From Xenococcus sp. MO_188.B8 (GTDB lineage: Bacteria; Cyanobacteriota; Cyanobacteriia; Cyanobacteriales; Xenococcaceae): a stretch of 48,775 bases of DNA. The stretch spans positions 1 through 48,775 of the forward strand of contig JASJDR010000029.1 in NCBI GenBank assembly GCA_030065615.1, written 5' to 3'. Of this stretch, positions 1 through 9,154 are shown in pieces. The notes under the pieces were generated by a model. The model was not told the origin of the DNA. It saw nothing but the letters and a program-made list of their open reading frames with translations, and did no database searches. Each line of letters begins with the position of its first letter. The stretch's first letter is position 1. A program made the translations under genes and the position numbers.

Positions 1-1179
1 AAGTTGCAGTCCCCGACACTCGGCTTTCTGATTGGTGGTATGGTCGTTGCCGCCGTCAATAGCCGACTGCAAATTCCAGATGCGATCTATAAGTTCATCG
101 TCTTCATGCTGCTCATAAAAGTTGGTCTGAGCGGCGGCATTGCGATCCGCAATGCCAATCTGGCGGAGATGCTGTTGCCCGCAGTGTTCGCCATGGTAGT
201 GGGGATTCTTATCGTGTTCATCGGGCGCTACACGTTGGCCAAGCTGCCGAACGTCAAAACTGTTGATGCCATTGCGACCGCGGGCTTGTTCGGTGCCGTG
301 AGTGGCTCCACCCTCGCCGCCGCCCTAACTCTACTGGAAACGGAAGGCATCGAATACGAAGCCTGGGCCGCCGCACTCTATCCCTTCATGGACATCCCAG
401 CGCTCGTGACTGCGATCGTCTTGGCCAGCATTTATCTCAGCAAGCAGCGCGGTGCCGCCGACGAGCATCTTAGCAAGCAGGAGTATCTTAGCAAGCAACG
501 CGTTACTGCAGGCGCTTATCCCAGCAAGCAGCACGTTACTGCAGGCGCTTATCCCAGCAAGCAGGACATTACCGCAGGCGGGTATACTAGCAAGCAGGAC
601 ATTACTGCCGGCGAGTATCTCAGCGAGCAGGGCATTACGGCAAGCGGTTATCCAAAGCGTGATATCGCAGGCAAGCGAGTCAAGATATGGCCCATCGTGA
701 AGGAAAGCCTCCAGGGCTCTGCCCTATCAGCACTGCTGCTCGGCCTCGCTTTAGGCGTGCTAACCCGGCCGGAAAGTATCTATGAGAGCTTCTTCAATCC
801 ACTCTTCCGCGGCTTCCTTTCGATACTTATGCTGGTAATGGGTATGGAGGCCACGGCAAGGATCGGCGAGCTGCGCAAGGTAGGCCAGTGGTATGCTCTA
901 TATGCATTGGTTGCACCGCTGCTACATGGGTTAATAGCCTTCGGTTTCGGCATGATTGCACACGTCATCACGGGATTCAGCTTTGGCGGCGTCGTCATCC
1001 TAGCCGTCATCGCCGCCTCTAGTTCAGACATCTCAGGTCCACCTACTTTACGAGCCGGTATCCCGTCGGCCAATCCCTCCGCTTACATCGGCTCGTCCAC
1101 AGCCGTCGGTACGCCGGTTGCGCTTGCCTTAGGAATACCACTCTTCATCGGGCTCGCACAGGCGATGATGGGCAGCTGA
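1..1179 (+). CDS. sbtA: Sodium-dependent bicarbonate transporter SbtA (5' partial)
   Basis: Inner-membrane Na+/HCO3- symporter of the inducible cyanobacterial carbon-concentrating mechanism. The frame is open from base 1 and begins inside the conserved start of the first transmembrane half (LQSPTLGFLIGG), so about 15 N-terminal residues and the true start lie outside the window. Conserved SbtA segments are clear: YPFMDIPALVTAIV before the central loop, VKIWPI and LFRGFLSILMLVMGME after it, and SSSDISGPPTLRAGIPSAN near the end. Two five-helix halves flank a cytoplasmic loop that here is made of an 11-residue tandem repeat. sbtB follows after 142 bp in the usual sbtAB order. Codons are rich in gcc, ctg and cgc and the gene looks about 55% GC by eye, unlike the AT-rich rest of the window, which suggests transfer. 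Confidence 0.95.
   Translation, partial: KLQSPTLGFLIGGMVVAAVNSRLQIPDAIYKFIVFMLLIKVGLSGGIAIRNANLAEMLLPAVFAMVVGILIVFIGRYTLAKLPNVKTVDAIATAGLFGAVSGSTLAAALTLLETEGIEYEAWAAALYPFMDIPALVTAIVLASIYLSKQRGAADEHLSKQEYLSKQRVTAGAYPSKQHVTAGAYPSKQDITAGGYTSKQDITAGEYLSEQGITASGYPKRDIAGKRVKIWPIVKESLQGSALSALLLGLALGVLTRPESIYESFFNPLFRGFLSILMLVMGMEATARIGELRKVGQWYALYALVAPLLHGLIAFGFGMIAHVITGFSFGGVVILAVIAASSSDISGPPTLRAGIPSANPSAYIGSSTAVGTPVALALGIPLFIGLAQAMMGS
490..654 (+). repeat. 33-bp tandem repeat in the SbtA central loop
   Basis: Five in-frame units of 33 bp encode an 11-residue repeat of the form SKQ-x-(V/I)-TAG-x-Y-x, at residues 164-218 counted from base 1. Partial, more diverged SKQ units precede it from about base 433. 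The units lie between the two membrane halves of SbtA, in the cytoplasmic loop. Divergence between units is mostly at the fourth and ninth residues and in third codon positions, so the array is not a sequencing stutter. Confidence 0.9.
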
Positions 1180-1288
1180 TCCCAGACAGGGCGCAGTCTA
1201 CCGGTGCTTCCCTCACTCAGCAACTAACGCGGCGGCTAGATCAGCATGATAGCAAGCGGTGCTGCCATTTTCCTGAGTTTCTATATAG

Positions 1289-1636
<348 letters not shown>

Positions 1637-2242
1637 CTCAAAACCCAGTCGATCAAACCAAAAGGGGTAATATCGACCTTAAACTAAATATTGGTAAGGG
1701 CTTTAAGATTTGAAGAAAGAGAGTATAAATATTGCCGAAAAGATGCCCAATTCGGCAATGTTCAAAATTTAAATCTGTCAGAACTGAGTAGCCAAATTAG
1801 TTAAAGTTTTTTTAATAAATATTCTTATTAGTGTCTCAGTAGAGTATAATCCCCCCCCTCCTTGGAGCGTAAGTTTTAGAGCGGAGCGCAATTTTGATCG
1901 CTTTTAAGTCGAATATTCAAGGTAAAATCTAACTATTTCCAGCCTGCGCGATCCATAATTTGTATAGCTTTGGCATTATTAGTGCGATCACCTGCAGCTT
2001 GGTTTGAGCGAATAAGCATGTCAAAAAAAACTATCGATTAGAGGTAATAGCAAAACCCAACACCATCTCCTACGATCATGAATGTATGCGATCGCGCAGC
2101 GCCTGCTAGTCTTCGACGCACTTCGTGTACGCAGACCACGCAGTGCCTCGCTTTACGCGATCGCTGATAATGCTAATCTGATACTTAAGTTAATCCATTT
2201 TTACGCTTCCTCTCTACTTCTTCAATTGCTCGTATAAAGAAT
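1637..2242. other. Intergenic region with HIP1-bounded repeat and possible gene relic
   Basis: Composition drops to the AT-rich background directly after sbtB. A GC-rich block runs from 2088 to 2164 with a HIP1 octamer GCGATCGC at each end and near-repeats inside (GCAGCGCCTGC and GCAGTGCCTCGC), like small interspersed repeats of cyanobacteria. On the minus strand, 1933-2037 is open between two stops and reads NQAAGDRTNNAKAIQIMDRA near its end. It looks like a protein C-terminus but I cannot name the family. No complete gene was seen. Confidence 0.4.
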
Positions 2243-3664
2243 TTATTGGAAAAATTGTTGGAAATATTTACGAATCCACAAGATAGGATTATTTATCTCT
2301 TCTTTTTTGAGCAAGCCCATTTCTTCAAGCTGTTTTTGAGAGATTTCAATTCTATCTTGACGACTCGCTAATTCTTGGCTAATTTGTTCAACCAAAAAAG
2401 GGTATTCTTGAAGTAGATCATGGAAATTTTCTGAATTTATTAATAACAATCTTGTATTTTTAGTTGCTTTCATAGTTGTAGGATAGGGAATATTTAATAA
2501 TAGAGGTAATTCTCCAAAATATTCACCACTAGTAAATAAAAAGAAAGAACGTTCGGTTGTATTGGCTTGAAAAATCGCCTCGACTTCTCCCACCAAAATC
2601 AAGGCAAAAAAACCACCATATTCTCCTTGCCGAATTAATATTTCTCCTGCTTTTAAATAGCGTTGGTTACTAATTTTAATTAAATTAAGCAACTGTAAAT
2701 CATTGAAATTTTTAAATAGGCTAAATTCTAACAGCAATTCTCTTAACGATGAATTTAAAGATGGCTTGTTGTTTTTAGAAATAGAGGAAGATAATTCACT
2801 AGTTAGAGAAGGCTTATTACTTGAATCTGGATGATGTATCCAAATATCTCTTTGAGGAAAAGGAATAGTAATATTATTTTGTCGTAAATTATATTCGATT
2901 GTGTACAATAGAGAACTTTTAATAATTAAAGCCCGATCCATCCTATCTATCCAAGCCCATAAAACAAAATTCAGAGCATTATCACCAAACCCAGAAAAAA
3001 TAACCTGGGGAGCGGGAAGGTCTAATACTTCCTTTACCATCATTGCCGAATTTAAAAGTATATCAGTCACTACTAATAAATCGCTACCATAGGCAACTCC
3101 AACTTCTAAGTTGATCCGTCCCTGACAATTATCATAATTCCAGTTAACTACCACACTATTAGTTAATTCAGTATTAGGAATAATTAACTCTGAACCTTGT
3201 AAAGTTTGGATTACCGTTGAGCGAATCGAAATTTCCCTAATATAGCCTAATTGATCATGAAATTCGATGAGGTCTCCTGCTTTTAATTTTCTTTCTCCTA
3301 AGATAGTAAGACCACTAATAAGATTACGAGTTAAATCTTGAAAACCAAAACCAATACCAACTCCTAAACCACCAATAACAACAGCTAGAGAAGCTAAATT
3401 AATTCCCATTGTCTGAATAACAATGAAATAACCTAATGCTGCTAATGTAAAACTAATTAGAGTAGAAATAGCTTCTCGATTACTATCACTAATACCTAAA
3501 CTCAGTAAAATCCGATATTTTAGTAAGCGTTTTATAATTCTCGCTAGAATACTAACAAAAATTAACAACCCTAAAATTTTTAAAATCCAAAGCAACGAAA
3601 TACTTTGGCTACCTAAATAAAATAAAGGGGTTGTAAATATATTACCTAACCATCGAGTTATCAT
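2243..3664 (-). CDS. MscS-family mechanosensitive channel with C-terminal cNMP-binding-like domain
   Basis: Inner-membrane channel of the bacterial cyclic-nucleotide-gated MscS type, 473 residues. Transmembrane segments are visible near residues 21-43, 68-86 and 88-115; the last is the glycine-rich pore helix (GGLGVGIGFGFQDL) typical of MscS. The MscS beta domain follows (LKAGDLIEF, STVIQTLQGSELIIPN). After a Ser/Asn-rich linker near 285-310, a cNMP-binding fold occupies about 315-430, with GEILIRQGEYG and FGELPLLLNIPYPTTMKA. In that phosphate-binding cassette the usual Arg of the N-x-PR-x-AT pattern is missing (Tyr-Pro-Thr instead), so cAMP or cGMP binding is doubtful. The gene stands alone on the minus strand. 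The domain calls are firm; the ligand is unknown. Confidence 0.9.
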   Translation of the reverse strand: MITRWLGNIFTTPLFYLGSQSISLLWILKILGLLIFVSILARIIKRLLKYRILLSLGISDSNREAISTLISFTLAALGYFIVIQTMGINLASLAVVIGGLGVGIGFGFQDLTRNLISGLTILGERKLKAGDLIEFHDQLGYIREISIRSTVIQTLQGSELIIPNTELTNSVVVNWNYDNCQGRINLEVGVAYGSDLLVVTDILLNSAMMVKEVLDLPAPQVIFSGFGDNALNFVLWAWIDRMDRALIIKSSLLYTIEYNLRQNNITIPFPQRDIWIHHPDSSNKPSLTSELSSSISKNNKPSLNSSLRELLLEFSLFKNFNDLQLLNLIKISNQRYLKAGEILIRQGEYGGFFALILVGEVEAIFQANTTERSFFLFTSGEYFGELPLLLNIPYPTTMKATKNTRLLLINSENFHDLLQEYPFLVEQISQELASRQDRIEISQKQLEEMGLLKKEEINNPILWIRKYFQQFFQ

Positions 3665-4336
3665 AATTCGTTAGACAATTAAAGATAATTTTTCAGATAT
3701 TTGGTTGCACATGTCGTAGAATTACTTTTAAAAATATTGGATTAATAAATTTAATACAAATGAATTTTGGGCGTTGTTCAAAAAAAGTGAGATTTGGGGG
3801 CTATTATTCTCAGAGTTAAAGGGCGATCGCACTTTATAGAGCTTTTTTAGATATAATGACACCGTAACTATTGAATATGGGAAAACTACCTTATCAAATA
3901 ATTCTACAAAGAATTTTGCGATCGCAATTAGTCAGGCTTAATGTATTTGAAAGACAACACAGTATAAAGATTTCAATCGCCTAAAAGCAGGAAACTATAA
4001 GGCAGAATAAGATAATTTCTGAAAAATACAGTACCAGAATCATCCTTGGTAGGTTGCGGTTAGCACGACTCGTAATGCATTATTTCTTAGCATAATCCCT
4101 AAGATAAGTTAAAGATTTCCCATCCCAGATGGGGATCGAACTAGGATTGTCAGCAAAGATATGAATAATTACAATTAAGCCTTATCAACAATACATTCAC
4201 TAGCATTCAATCAATATCAAGATTTAGTTAAAGTGATATTAATGATTATTGCAACTCAATCTGTTTTTTAAAAGCAGGTATTGTCTGGTAAGGTGATTTT
4301 TACTTTTCGTAGTTTCCTCAACCTATAGGAGCATTC
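3665..4336. other. Intergenic region between the divergent MscS and pntA genes
   Basis: AT-rich, with HIP1 octamers near 3824 and 3919 and no open frame that resembles a protein. Both flanking genes read outward, so their promoters should lie here. The pntA start has an AGGAG Shine-Dalgarno at about 4327-4331. No RNA gene or terminator could be supported. Confidence 0.5.
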
Positions 4337-5923
4337 ATGACAGCAACCATTACAAAAGAGGCGCAAGCTAGTCAACAGCAGCATCCTCCAAATACAATTG
4401 GGATTCCCAAAGAAATATTCGAGAATGAATCTCGGGTGGCAGCGACTCCAGATACAGTTAAAAAGCTGCAAAAATTGGGATTTGATATCTTAATTCAATC
4501 TGGTGCTGGAGAATACGCTAATTTCTCCGATGAAGCTTATAAAAGCGTAGGATGCAAAATTATTCCTGATGCTCGGAGTTTGTGGGAACAAGCCAACATT
4601 ATCCTGAAAGTTCGGGCACCTCAAGGAGAGGAAGTCGAACAATTACCAGAAGGTAAGACTATTATTAGTTTTATTTGGCCCGCTCAAAATGAAGAATTAT
4701 TAAATAAATTAGCTGAGCGCAAAACAACAGTACTCGCGATGGATGCGATTCCGCGGATTAGTCGCGCCCAAAAGATGGATGCCCTCTCGTCGATGGCTAA
4801 TATTGCAGGATATCGCGCTGTCATCGAGGCTGCTAATAATTTTGGACGCTTCTTTACGGGGCAAATTACCGCAGCAGGAAAAGTACCTCCAGCAAAAGTA
4901 ATGGTCATCGGTGCTGGAGTTGCGGGCTTGGCTGCTATTGGTGCCGCCAGAAGCCTGGGTGCACTGGTGCGAGCTTTTGATACCCGTCCTGTGGTCAAAG
5001 AACAAGTAGAAAGTCTGGGAGCAGAATTCCTCGAATTAGAGTTTGAAGAAGATGGCACTGGTTCTGGTGGTTACGCCAAGGTAATGAGTAAAGAGTTTAT
5101 CGAGGCGGAAATGGCTTTGTTTAGGGAACAAGCTAAGGAAATCGATATTATTATCACCACCGCATTGATCCCTGGAAGACCTGCACCGAAGTTGATCTTG
5201 ACTGATATGGTCGAATCGATGAAAGAAGGTTCTGTCATTGTAGATTTAGCTGCAGAACAAGGAGGAAACTGCGAAGTTACTAAACCCAATGAAGTTTATC
5301 AATATAAGGGTGTAACTGTTATTGGTTTAACCGACTTGCCCTCTCGGATGGCTGCCCAATCTAGCCAGCTTTATGGAACAAATCTCTGGCATTTACTCAA
5401 AGATATGGGTGGTGCAGAAGATTACAAAATTGATTACGAAGATCAAGTAGTCAGAGGCGCTCTAATTGTACATGAAGGCAAGATAACCTGGCCACCTCCA
5501 AAAATCGAAAATCCCTCTCCAACCCCTCCACCCAAGAAAGCTGCGGCGACTGCTACTGTTGCGCAACAGCAGGAAGAAAAAAAATCTAGTGGTTTAATTT
5601 GGATTGCTTTAGCTACTCTGGCTTTAGTGGGAATTGGGGTCGGTGCGCCCGAATCTTTCCTCTCTCACTTCACCGTCTTTGTACTTGCTTGTTTCGTGGG
5701 TTGGCAAGTAATCTGGAACGTCACTCCAGCTTTGCATACTCCTCTGATGAGTGTCACTAATGCCATTAGTGGGATCATTATCCTCGGCGGTATGTTACAA
5801 ATTTCTGGCGAACTTACATCCCCTACAGTCATTTTAGGCGCGATCGCAATCCTGGTCGGAACTATCAATATTTCTGGGGGCTTCTTAGTAACTCAAAGAA
5901 TGCTCAAAATGTTCCAAAAATAG
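4337..5923 (+). CDS. pntA: NAD(P)+ transhydrogenase subunit alpha (PntA, fused form)
   Basis: Alpha subunit of the proton-translocating transhydrogenase, which couples NADH plus NADP+ exchange to the proton gradient. The first 390 or so residues are the soluble NAD(H)-binding domain [16 protein letters not shown] at the N-terminus, [20 protein letters not shown] as the Rossmann turn, and [13 protein letters not shown] Pro/Ala-rich linker near 395-420 leads into about four transmembrane helices (425-527) that belong to domain II. Some bacteria encode that part separately as a second alpha gene, whereas here it is fused, as in E. coli (510 residues). pntB follows 109 bp downstream on the same strand, so the two are probably cotranscribed. 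Confidence 0.96.
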   Translation: MTATITKEAQASQQQHPPNTIGIPKEIFENESRVAATPDTVKKLQKLGFDILIQSGAGEYANFSDEAYKSVGCKIIPDARSLWEQANIILKVRAPQGEEVEQLPEGKTIISFIWPAQNEELLNKLAERKTTVLAMDAIPRISRAQKMDALSSMANIAGYRAVIEAANNFGRFFTGQITAAGKVPPAKVMVIGAGVAGLAAIGAARSLGALVRAFDTRPVVKEQVESLGAEFLELEFEEDGTGSGGYAKVMSKEFIEAEMALFREQAKEIDIIITTALIPGRPAPKLILTDMVESMKEGSVIVDLAAEQGGNCEVTKPNEVYQYKGVTVIGLTDLPSRMAAQSSQLYGTNLWHLLKDMGGAEDYKIDYEDQVVRGALIVHEGKITWPPPKIENPSPTPPPKKAAATATVAQQQEEKKSSGLIWIALATLALVGIGVGAPESFLSHFTVFVLACFVGWQVIWNVTPALHTPLMSVTNAISGIIILGGMLQISGELTSPTVILGAIAILVGTINISGGFLVTQRMLKMFQK

Positions 5924-5927
5924 TTAT

Positions 5928-6024
5928 TGGTCATTAGTCATCGGTCATTGGTTACTAGGAACAAAGGACGAAGGACAAAGAACGAAGAACGAAGAACGAA
6001 GGACAAACAACAAAGGACAAACAT
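5928..6024 (+). repeat. Short tandemly repeated heptanucleotides between pntA and pntB
   Basis: Degenerate 7-bp units fill the pntA-pntB gap: first TTGGTCA/TTAGTCA-type units, then GGACAAA/GAACGAA-type units repeated about ten times. This is the STRR type of cyanobacterial intergenic repeat. It separates two genes whose products form one enzyme, so its length could affect their expression ratio; that last point is inference. Confidence 0.8.
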
Positions 6025-6032
6025 AAGTAAGA

Positions 6033-7457
6033 ATGTCAAATAATCTCTTAACAGTAGCTTATATAGCTGCTAGTGCCTTGTTTATTCTCAGCCTGGGGGG
6101 CTTGTCTAACCAGGAATCTGCCCGTAGAGGTAATGTATTTGGGATTATCGGCATGGCGATCGCTTTAATTGCTACCGCCTTTAGTGCCCAGGTTACAGGA
6201 TATACTACTTTGGTCGGGGCGATCATTCCTGGAGCTATTATTGGTTCTATTCTGGCAGCACGAGTCGCTATGACTTCCATGCCCGAATTAGTGGCAATTC
6301 TCCATAGTTTTGTGGGTTTAGCTGCGGTTCTGGTTGGTTTTGCCAATTATTTACAGCCAGAATCTGGGTTAGTTGGTGCAGAAGCCACGATCCATGAATT
6401 AGAAATTTTCATCGGTGTGTTTATCGGTGCTGTGACTTTCACAGGCTCGATTATTGCGTTTGGTAAGTTAAGTGCCATCATTGGTAGCAAACCATTAATG
6501 TTACCAGCTCGTCATCTGCTTAATATTGCCATGTTAGTCGGCTCTATCTATCTAGGTTGGCAGTTTATGGGAACAGAGGATGGATTGCAACCCTTGCTGA
6601 TTATGACTGGGATTGCCTGTGTGTTAGGTATCCACTTAGTAATGGCGATCGGTGGTGCAGATATGCCTGTGGTAATATCTATGCTGAACAGCTATTCCGG
6701 TTGGGCTGCTGCGGCTGCTGGTTTTATGCTTTCCAATGACGTACTGATTATTACTGGGGCTTTAGTAGGAAGTAGTGGGGCAATTCTGAGCTATATCATG
6801 TGTGCGGCAATGAATCGTTCTTTTATCAGCGTAATCTTAGGTGGTTTTGGTGAAGGTAGTGGAAAAGCTGCTGCTAGTGGTGAGAAAAAATCCTACGGTG
6901 AAGCTACTACTACTAATGTAGAAGAAACCGTAGAACTGCTTAATGATGCCAAATCTGTGGTGATTGTACCTGGTTATGGGATGGCTGTTGCCCAAGCACA
7001 ACATATGGTTTCTGATGTAACTAAAATCTTGCGTAAGCGTGGTAAAGAAGTACGTTTTGGTATTCACCCTGTAGCGGGAAGAATGCCTGGACACATGAAT
7101 GTTTTGCTGGCAGAAGCTAATGTTCCCTACGACATTGTATTGGAAATGGATGAAATCAATGATGATCTTTCTGATACTGATGTGGTGTTGGTAGTGGGTG
7201 CTAATGATACTGTTAATCCTAGTGCCTTAGACGATCCTGATAGTCCGATTGCGGGTATGCCAGTAATGGAAGTCTGGAATGCCCAACATGTTGTGGTGAT
7301 GAAGCGTAGTCTTGGTATTGGTTATGCAGGGGTTGATAATCCTCTGTTCTATAACGATAATACTCAGATGTTATTGGGCGATGCGAAGACTAATGTTAGT
7401 GCGATTTTGAATGAGTTGTCGGCTAGCGAGAGTAAGAAAGAGTTGGTTGCTGCCTAG
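6033..7457 (+). CDS. pntB: NAD(P)+ transhydrogenase subunit beta (PntB)
   Basis: Beta subunit of the same membrane enzyme, 474 residues, close to the family norm. The N-terminal 270 residues are a run of hydrophobic helices (domain II, proton channel), with conserved polar residues such as the histidine in [10 protein letters not shown]. The C-terminal 180 residues are the soluble NADP(H)-binding domain [49 protein letters not shown] and [16 protein letters not shown]. Together with the upstream pntA a complete two-gene transhydrogenase is present. A hairpin followed by a T-tract lies just downstream. Confidence 0.97.
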   Translation: MSNNLLTVAYIAASALFILSLGGLSNQESARRGNVFGIIGMAIALIATAFSAQVTGYTTLVGAIIPGAIIGSILAARVAMTSMPELVAILHSFVGLAAVLVGFANYLQPESGLVGAEATIHELEIFIGVFIGAVTFTGSIIAFGKLSAIIGSKPLMLPARHLLNIAMLVGSIYLGWQFMGTEDGLQPLLIMTGIACVLGIHLVMAIGGADMPVVISMLNSYSGWAAAAAGFMLSNDVLIITGALVGSSGAILSYIMCAAMNRSFISVILGGFGEGSGKAAASGEKKSYGEATTTNVEETVELLNDAKSVVIVPGYGMAVAQAQHMVSDVTKILRKRGKEVRFGIHPVAGRMPGHMNVLLAEANVPYDIVLEMDEINDDLSDTDVVLVVGANDTVNPSALDDPDSPIAGMPVMEVWNAQHVVVMKRSLGIGYAGVDNPLFYNDNTQMLLGDAKTNVSAILNELSASESKKELVAA

Positions 7458-7489
7458 TTTCTTAATTTATCAAATTAAATAATTTTGTA

Positions 7490-7518
7490 AGAGCGAGCTT
7501 TACTTCGCTCTCTTTTTA
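7490..7518 (+). terminator. Intrinsic terminator after pntB
   Basis: AGAGCGA (7490-7496) pairs with TCGCTCT (7505-7511) around an 8-nt loop and is followed by CTTTTTATT. Its position 30 bp after the pntB stop fits transcription termination of the pnt operon. Confidence 0.8.
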
Positions 7519-7608
7519 TTTAATGAGTTTAACTGTGATTAATTTATGATTTAGCGATCGCTATCTTTAAATCATACCTGAATTAAGCAACTCCTAGTGA
7601 TTTTTTAG

Positions 7609-8125
7609 TAAGCTTAAACGCATTTAAATGACATTAATAGCATTACCTTGATTTTTAAGTTTCCTACTCCAATTAATAATCAACTCTCCTTGATTTAAAA
7701 GTTTATTGACTACTTTTTCAAGTTCTTATTTTGTTTCAAATTCTCGATGAGCAATATATTCTTTTGCTGAATGCCATACTAATTCTATTAAATTTTCTAT
7801 ATACTTATCCGTGGCTTTTTTATAGTTACCCTTTTTTCTTCCATCCTCTAAACTTTCTAAATTTGCTGGCTCTACAAGAACGCATCAATAAGCTACTCTT
7901 GTTTGGGAACATCCTATGATTTCTGCTATTTCTTTGGATGTTTTTCCCTCATCTAGAAGTAAAAATATCCATATTCTTTCTCTTATTTGATAATTTTCTT
8001 CTATTTTTAAGGCTTCTTGTAAGTTTTTCTTTTCTGATAATGACAGACAGTTTTTAGCTGGCATTTCTCGTTTTTATCTGAATTTGCTATTTTTATCTTA
8101 TGTCCCCTAGGTGCGTTTAAGCTTA
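7609..8125 (-). mobile_element. IS630-family remnant with intact terminal inverted repeats
   Basis: Perfect 14-bp inverted repeats TAAGCTTAAACGCA (7609-7622) and TGCGTTTAAGCTTA (8112-8125) bound a 517-bp segment. The outermost TA at each side fits the TA target duplication of IS630/Tc1-mariner elements. A full IS630 is about 1.1 kb, so roughly half is missing. The minus-strand reading frame inside joins transposase N-terminal and C-terminal ends without the DDE core. Because both ends are intact, it could move only if supplied with transposase in trans. Confidence 0.8.
7624..8064 (-). pseudogene. Internally deleted IS630 transposase with two in-frame stops
   Basis: Starting at the ATG at 8064 the frame reads MPAKNCLSLSEKKNLQEAL, then IWIFLLLDEGKTSKEIAEII and GCSQTRVAY, the helix-turn-helix N-terminus of cyanobacterial IS630 transposases. 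An in-frame TGA follows. After EPANLESLEDGRKKGNYKKA the frame reaches LIELVWHSAKEYIAHREF, which looks like the extreme C-terminus of the same family, then a second stop (TAA) and a final LNQGELIINWSRKLKN segment. The central DDE catalytic domain is absent, so no active enzyme is possible even with readthrough. Family placement rests on remembered sequence patterns. Confidence 0.75.
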
Positions 8126-8177
8126 ATAAAAGAAAAATTTTAAAATTATTATCTTGTAATTAGGAGTTAATTATCAA

Positions 8178-8588
8178 ATGAAATATATCCCTTTGGCAGC
8201 CCGTATCTGTCTTTGCTCAATTTTTCTTAAAGCAGGAATTGACAAGATTTTTGGTTTTGCTGCTACTGCCGAAATGATGGCAGATCGAGGCTTACCTATT
8301 GCCAATATTTTATTGATTTTTACGATCGCTTTTCAATTACTGGGCGGACTTTCTTTACTGTTTGGGTACAAAGTTAAAATTGGCTCGATACTGTTAATAC
8401 TATTTTTAATTCCTGCAACTTTAGTATTTCACAATCCGCTTGTCGATCCTAATCAAATAAATAATTTTCTCAAAAATATTGGTCTAATTGGTGGCCTATT
8501 AATGGTTATTTATGCTGGTGCTGGTGCATTAAGTATCGATAACTCTACCGAAAAAGAGCAACGCCGACAAGAAATAACAAATAACTAA
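8178..8588 (+). CDS. DoxX family membrane protein
   Basis: A 136-residue protein with about four transmembrane helices (near 5-22, 43-63, 68-85 and 97-118) and the DoxX pattern: an N-terminal RICLCSIFLKAGIDKIFGF helix containing the G-x-x-K motif, followed by LPIANILLIFTIAFQLLGGL. DoxX proteins are small membrane proteins linked to redox and sulfur metabolism in some bacteria; no reaction can be assigned here. An AGGAG Shine-Dalgarno lies 13 bp before the ATG. The gene sits alone between the IS630 remnant and a decayed hpt, and its polar tail (EKEQRRQEITNN) runs into an AT-rich repeat-like sequence. Confidence 0.85.
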   Translation: MKYIPLAARICLCSIFLKAGIDKIFGFAATAEMMADRGLPIANILLIFTIAFQLLGGLSLLFGYKVKIGSILLILFLIPATLVFHNPLVDPNQINNFLKNIGLIGGLLMVIYAGAGALSIDNSTEKEQRRQEITNN

Positions 8589-8753
8589 TAACTAATCTTA
8601 AAGCAAGTTATTGCTGAATTTGAGTCAGTCTCAGCAGATGAAAACAGGTCGTAATCATTCTGAGAGTAGACGAATCAATACTATGCTTTTTAGTAATAAC
8701 GGGCTTTAGGATTTTATAAAGAAGAGCGTAAAATCTGTAACTAAGATAAATAA

Positions 8754-9114
8754 TCACTCGTTCTGAAGCTGTGCAAAATTTTCATTCCAGAATCGTAATG
8801 CGGTATCTGTTGTGATACCAGTGTCAACAAGATCTTCGACTAAAATAATATCTTTTACTGCGATCGTTTTTTCTGGTAAACCTGTTGTTATTTTAGCTTC
8901 ACCAGAACTGACCATTGACGAGCCATAACTAGACAAGCGAAGAAATTCGATATTGGCTCGGGATTTTAATCTCTCTAACTAAATCGGCAAGGAAAATAAA
9001 AGAGCCTTTCAGTATACCCACTAATACTAATGAGTGACCTTGATAATCTCGTTCTATTGCAACTGCCAATCGTCTGACGATTCTGACAATCTCTGCTTGA
9101 GATATGAGATAAAC
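8754..9114 (-). pseudogene. Decayed hypoxanthine phosphoribosyltransferase (hpt)
   Basis: Read from 9114 downward, the minus strand gives LISQAEIVRIVRRLAVAIER, then LVLVGILKGSFIFLADLVRE and IKIPS. It then shifts by one frame to NIEFLRLSSYGSSMVSSGEA and DIILVEDLVDTGITTDTAL, the PRPP-binding motif of HPRT. The shift falls near 8950. No start codon precedes the first segment (an in-frame TGA is at 9115-9117), and the protein ends shortly after the PRPP loop at an unrelated NENFAQLQNE tail, losing the last third of the usual 175 or so residues. The purine-salvage gene is therefore dead here, unless another copy exists elsewhere. Confidence 0.85.
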
Positions 9115-9154
9115 TCAGTAAATTCAAATTTTTAAGTGATTTGTATAATCACTT

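Noticed and set aside
452-700. 82-codon frame in the SbtA repeat region
   Set aside because: It exists because the 33-bp repeat is open in more than one frame; sbtA is the conserved reading.
3876-3983. Short open frame of 35 codons before pntA
   Set aside because: No Shine-Dalgarno and no protein-like pattern.
4125-4160. Minus strand contains a tRNA-like TTCGATCCCC
   Set aside because: The five-base stems that should flank the loop do not pair, and no acceptor stem or anticodon arm could be found.
4684-5058. Open frames on the minus strand within pntA (124 and 98 codons)
   Set aside because: They overlap a strongly conserved gene in antisense, and their translations show no recognisable motif.
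5924-6032. CRISPR or protein-coding repeat between pntA and pntB
   Set aside because: Degenerate 7-bp units without spacers match the STRR class of cyanobacterial intergenic repeats.
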